NCBI GenBank assembly: GCA_028023455.1 | Contig: JAQFVV010006215.1 | Coordinates: forward strand, 8,947,950-9,011,949 | DNA: 64,000 nucleotides | Source: Epiperipatus broadwayi | Taxonomy: Eukaryota; Onychophora; Udeonychophora; Euonychophora; Peripatidae | Direction: 5' to 3' | Shown here: positions 63,450 through 64,000 of the stretch, one piece after another | Numbering within the stretch: the stretch's first letter is position 1 | Layout: the number at the start of each line of letters is the position of its first letter | The notes under the pieces: model-generated | Databases searched by the model: none | The model's input: the letters and a program-made list of their open reading frames with translations, nothing else | What the model was told of the DNA's origin: nothing | Program-made: the position numbers and the translations under genes

Positions 63450-63755
63450 ATATTCAAATATAGGTATATTGTCTATACTAAATGTAATTAGAAGGGACTT
63501 GAACTCAGATTTTCAAGCTTCCTACAGCTATGCACTCTATCTTACACAAGCGATACACGTACACATATACATGTGAATAAGATTATGATCTCCAATATAC
63601 ATATTTCATACTGAACCAGCATATATCAGGTGATCCAGATCACCATACAATCAATGCTTGGTTTACATTAAGATAACATCTTCAATATTTAGCAAGCAAG
63701 CTTCAATCTTCTCCAACTCTTTATCCATCCATATCATTAAGATTTTCAATGATCT
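63450..63755 (-). repeat. Hammerhead-bearing repeat, family A (direct copy 2)
   Basis: Same orientation as the copy at 63009. It retains a full terminus with GAACTCAGATTTTCAAG, which on the minus strand gives a box-B-like GAGTTCAAGTCCC. Confidence 0.75.
63597..63641 (-). ncRNA. Hammerhead motif with damaged core
   Basis: The first core reads CTGATAT where CTGATGA is required. The second core (GAAA), the stem III and stem I sequences remain. It is expected to be inactive. Confidence 0.6.
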
Positions 63756-64000
63756 GGATGATTGAAAAGTTGGAGGATGAAGAAGATTGAAGCTTGCCTG
63801 TTAAAGTTTGAAGATTGCTATCTTAATATAATATGAGCTTGAAGATTTCCTATCTTAATATAAACTGAGCACTGATTGTATATATGTTTGGGAGATGGTG
63901 ATCTGGATCAACTGATGAGTACTGGTTCAGCATGAAATACATATATGAGAGATAATTTATCTTTTTCACATGTATGTGGTCATGTGTATTGGTTGTATAA
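63756..64000 (+). repeat. Hammerhead-bearing repeat, family A, inverted relative to the previous copy (runs off the window)
   Basis: It is the reverse complement of the copy at 63450-63755, with the turn near 63735-63760. The block with GATTGAAGCTTGCCTG matches the complement of 63697-63712. It continues past the window end. Confidence 0.7.
63900..63953 (+). ncRNA. Hammerhead ribozyme motif with intact cores
   Basis: CTGATGA and GAAA are present. Stem II (GTACTG/CAGCAT) has one mismatch, and the stem I 3' strand reads TGAG instead of TTGG, so helix I is weak. Reduced or no activity is likely. Confidence 0.65.

Overview
The window looks like non-genic nuclear DNA of an invertebrate animal. 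It is strongly AT-rich, has no operon-like layout and no convincing host protein-coding gene, and is filled with decayed metazoan retroelements. Those recognised are two or more Jockey/CR1-type LINEs, RTE-type LINEs, a Ty3/Gypsy LTR element, a Penelope-like element (PLE) with a GIY-YIG endonuclease, foldback elements and hammerhead-ribozyme repeats. The species cannot be fixed from the sequence; a mollusc, flatworm or cnidarian would all fit the repeat content.

Layout: 1-6.2 kb, AT-rich DNA with a ribozyme-bearing SINE-like insertion (2.4-2.7 kb) and a 5'-truncated LINE (3.2-5.2 kb). 6.2-7.6 kb, a tRNA-Gly-like gene, an RTE 3' end, a truncated foldback copy and an (AAT)n tract. 7.7-12.9 kb, a nearly full-length but broken two-ORF LINE, meeting tail to tail a reverse-strand LINE (13-15.3 kb). 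15.5-16.4 kb, a 370-bp foldback and another LINE 3' end. 17-24.7 kb, mostly AT-rich DNA with two direct hammerhead copies near 23 kb. 24.8-27.6 kb, a degraded RTE LINE. 27.6-41.6 kb, AT-rich DNA with further hammerhead repeats, a large inverted repeat and short tandem duplications. 41.6-46.1 kb, a truncated reverse-strand Gypsy element. 46.1-54.5 kb, a second reverse-strand LTR element with very long, nearly identical LTRs (one cut by a 500-N gap), a short internal region, one acidic ORF and no pol, so probably non-autonomous. 54.5-64 kb, a small foldback, a retrotransposon-like foldback family with long target-site duplications, decayed PLE pieces, and a cluster of hammerhead repeats at the right edge.

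The most interesting signal is a family of short repeats carrying type-I hammerhead self-cleaving ribozyme motifs with a CTGATGA core, a closed stem II, a GAAA core and a tiny stem III. They occur at 2.6, 23.0, 23.4, 32.0, 33.5 (truncated), 63.1, 63.6 and 63.9 kb. At 23 kb and 63 kb they lie as direct repeats about 410-465 bp apart, and at 63 kb they sit beside a PLE endonuclease fragment. Hammerheads are known from the terminal repeats of PLEs and from small retrotransposed satellites, so a PLE-mobilised non-autonomous ribozyme family is the natural reading. A second notable family is a hairpin element with a conserved single-stranded tail and 13-16-bp target-site duplications, suggesting retrotransposition and not cut-and-paste.
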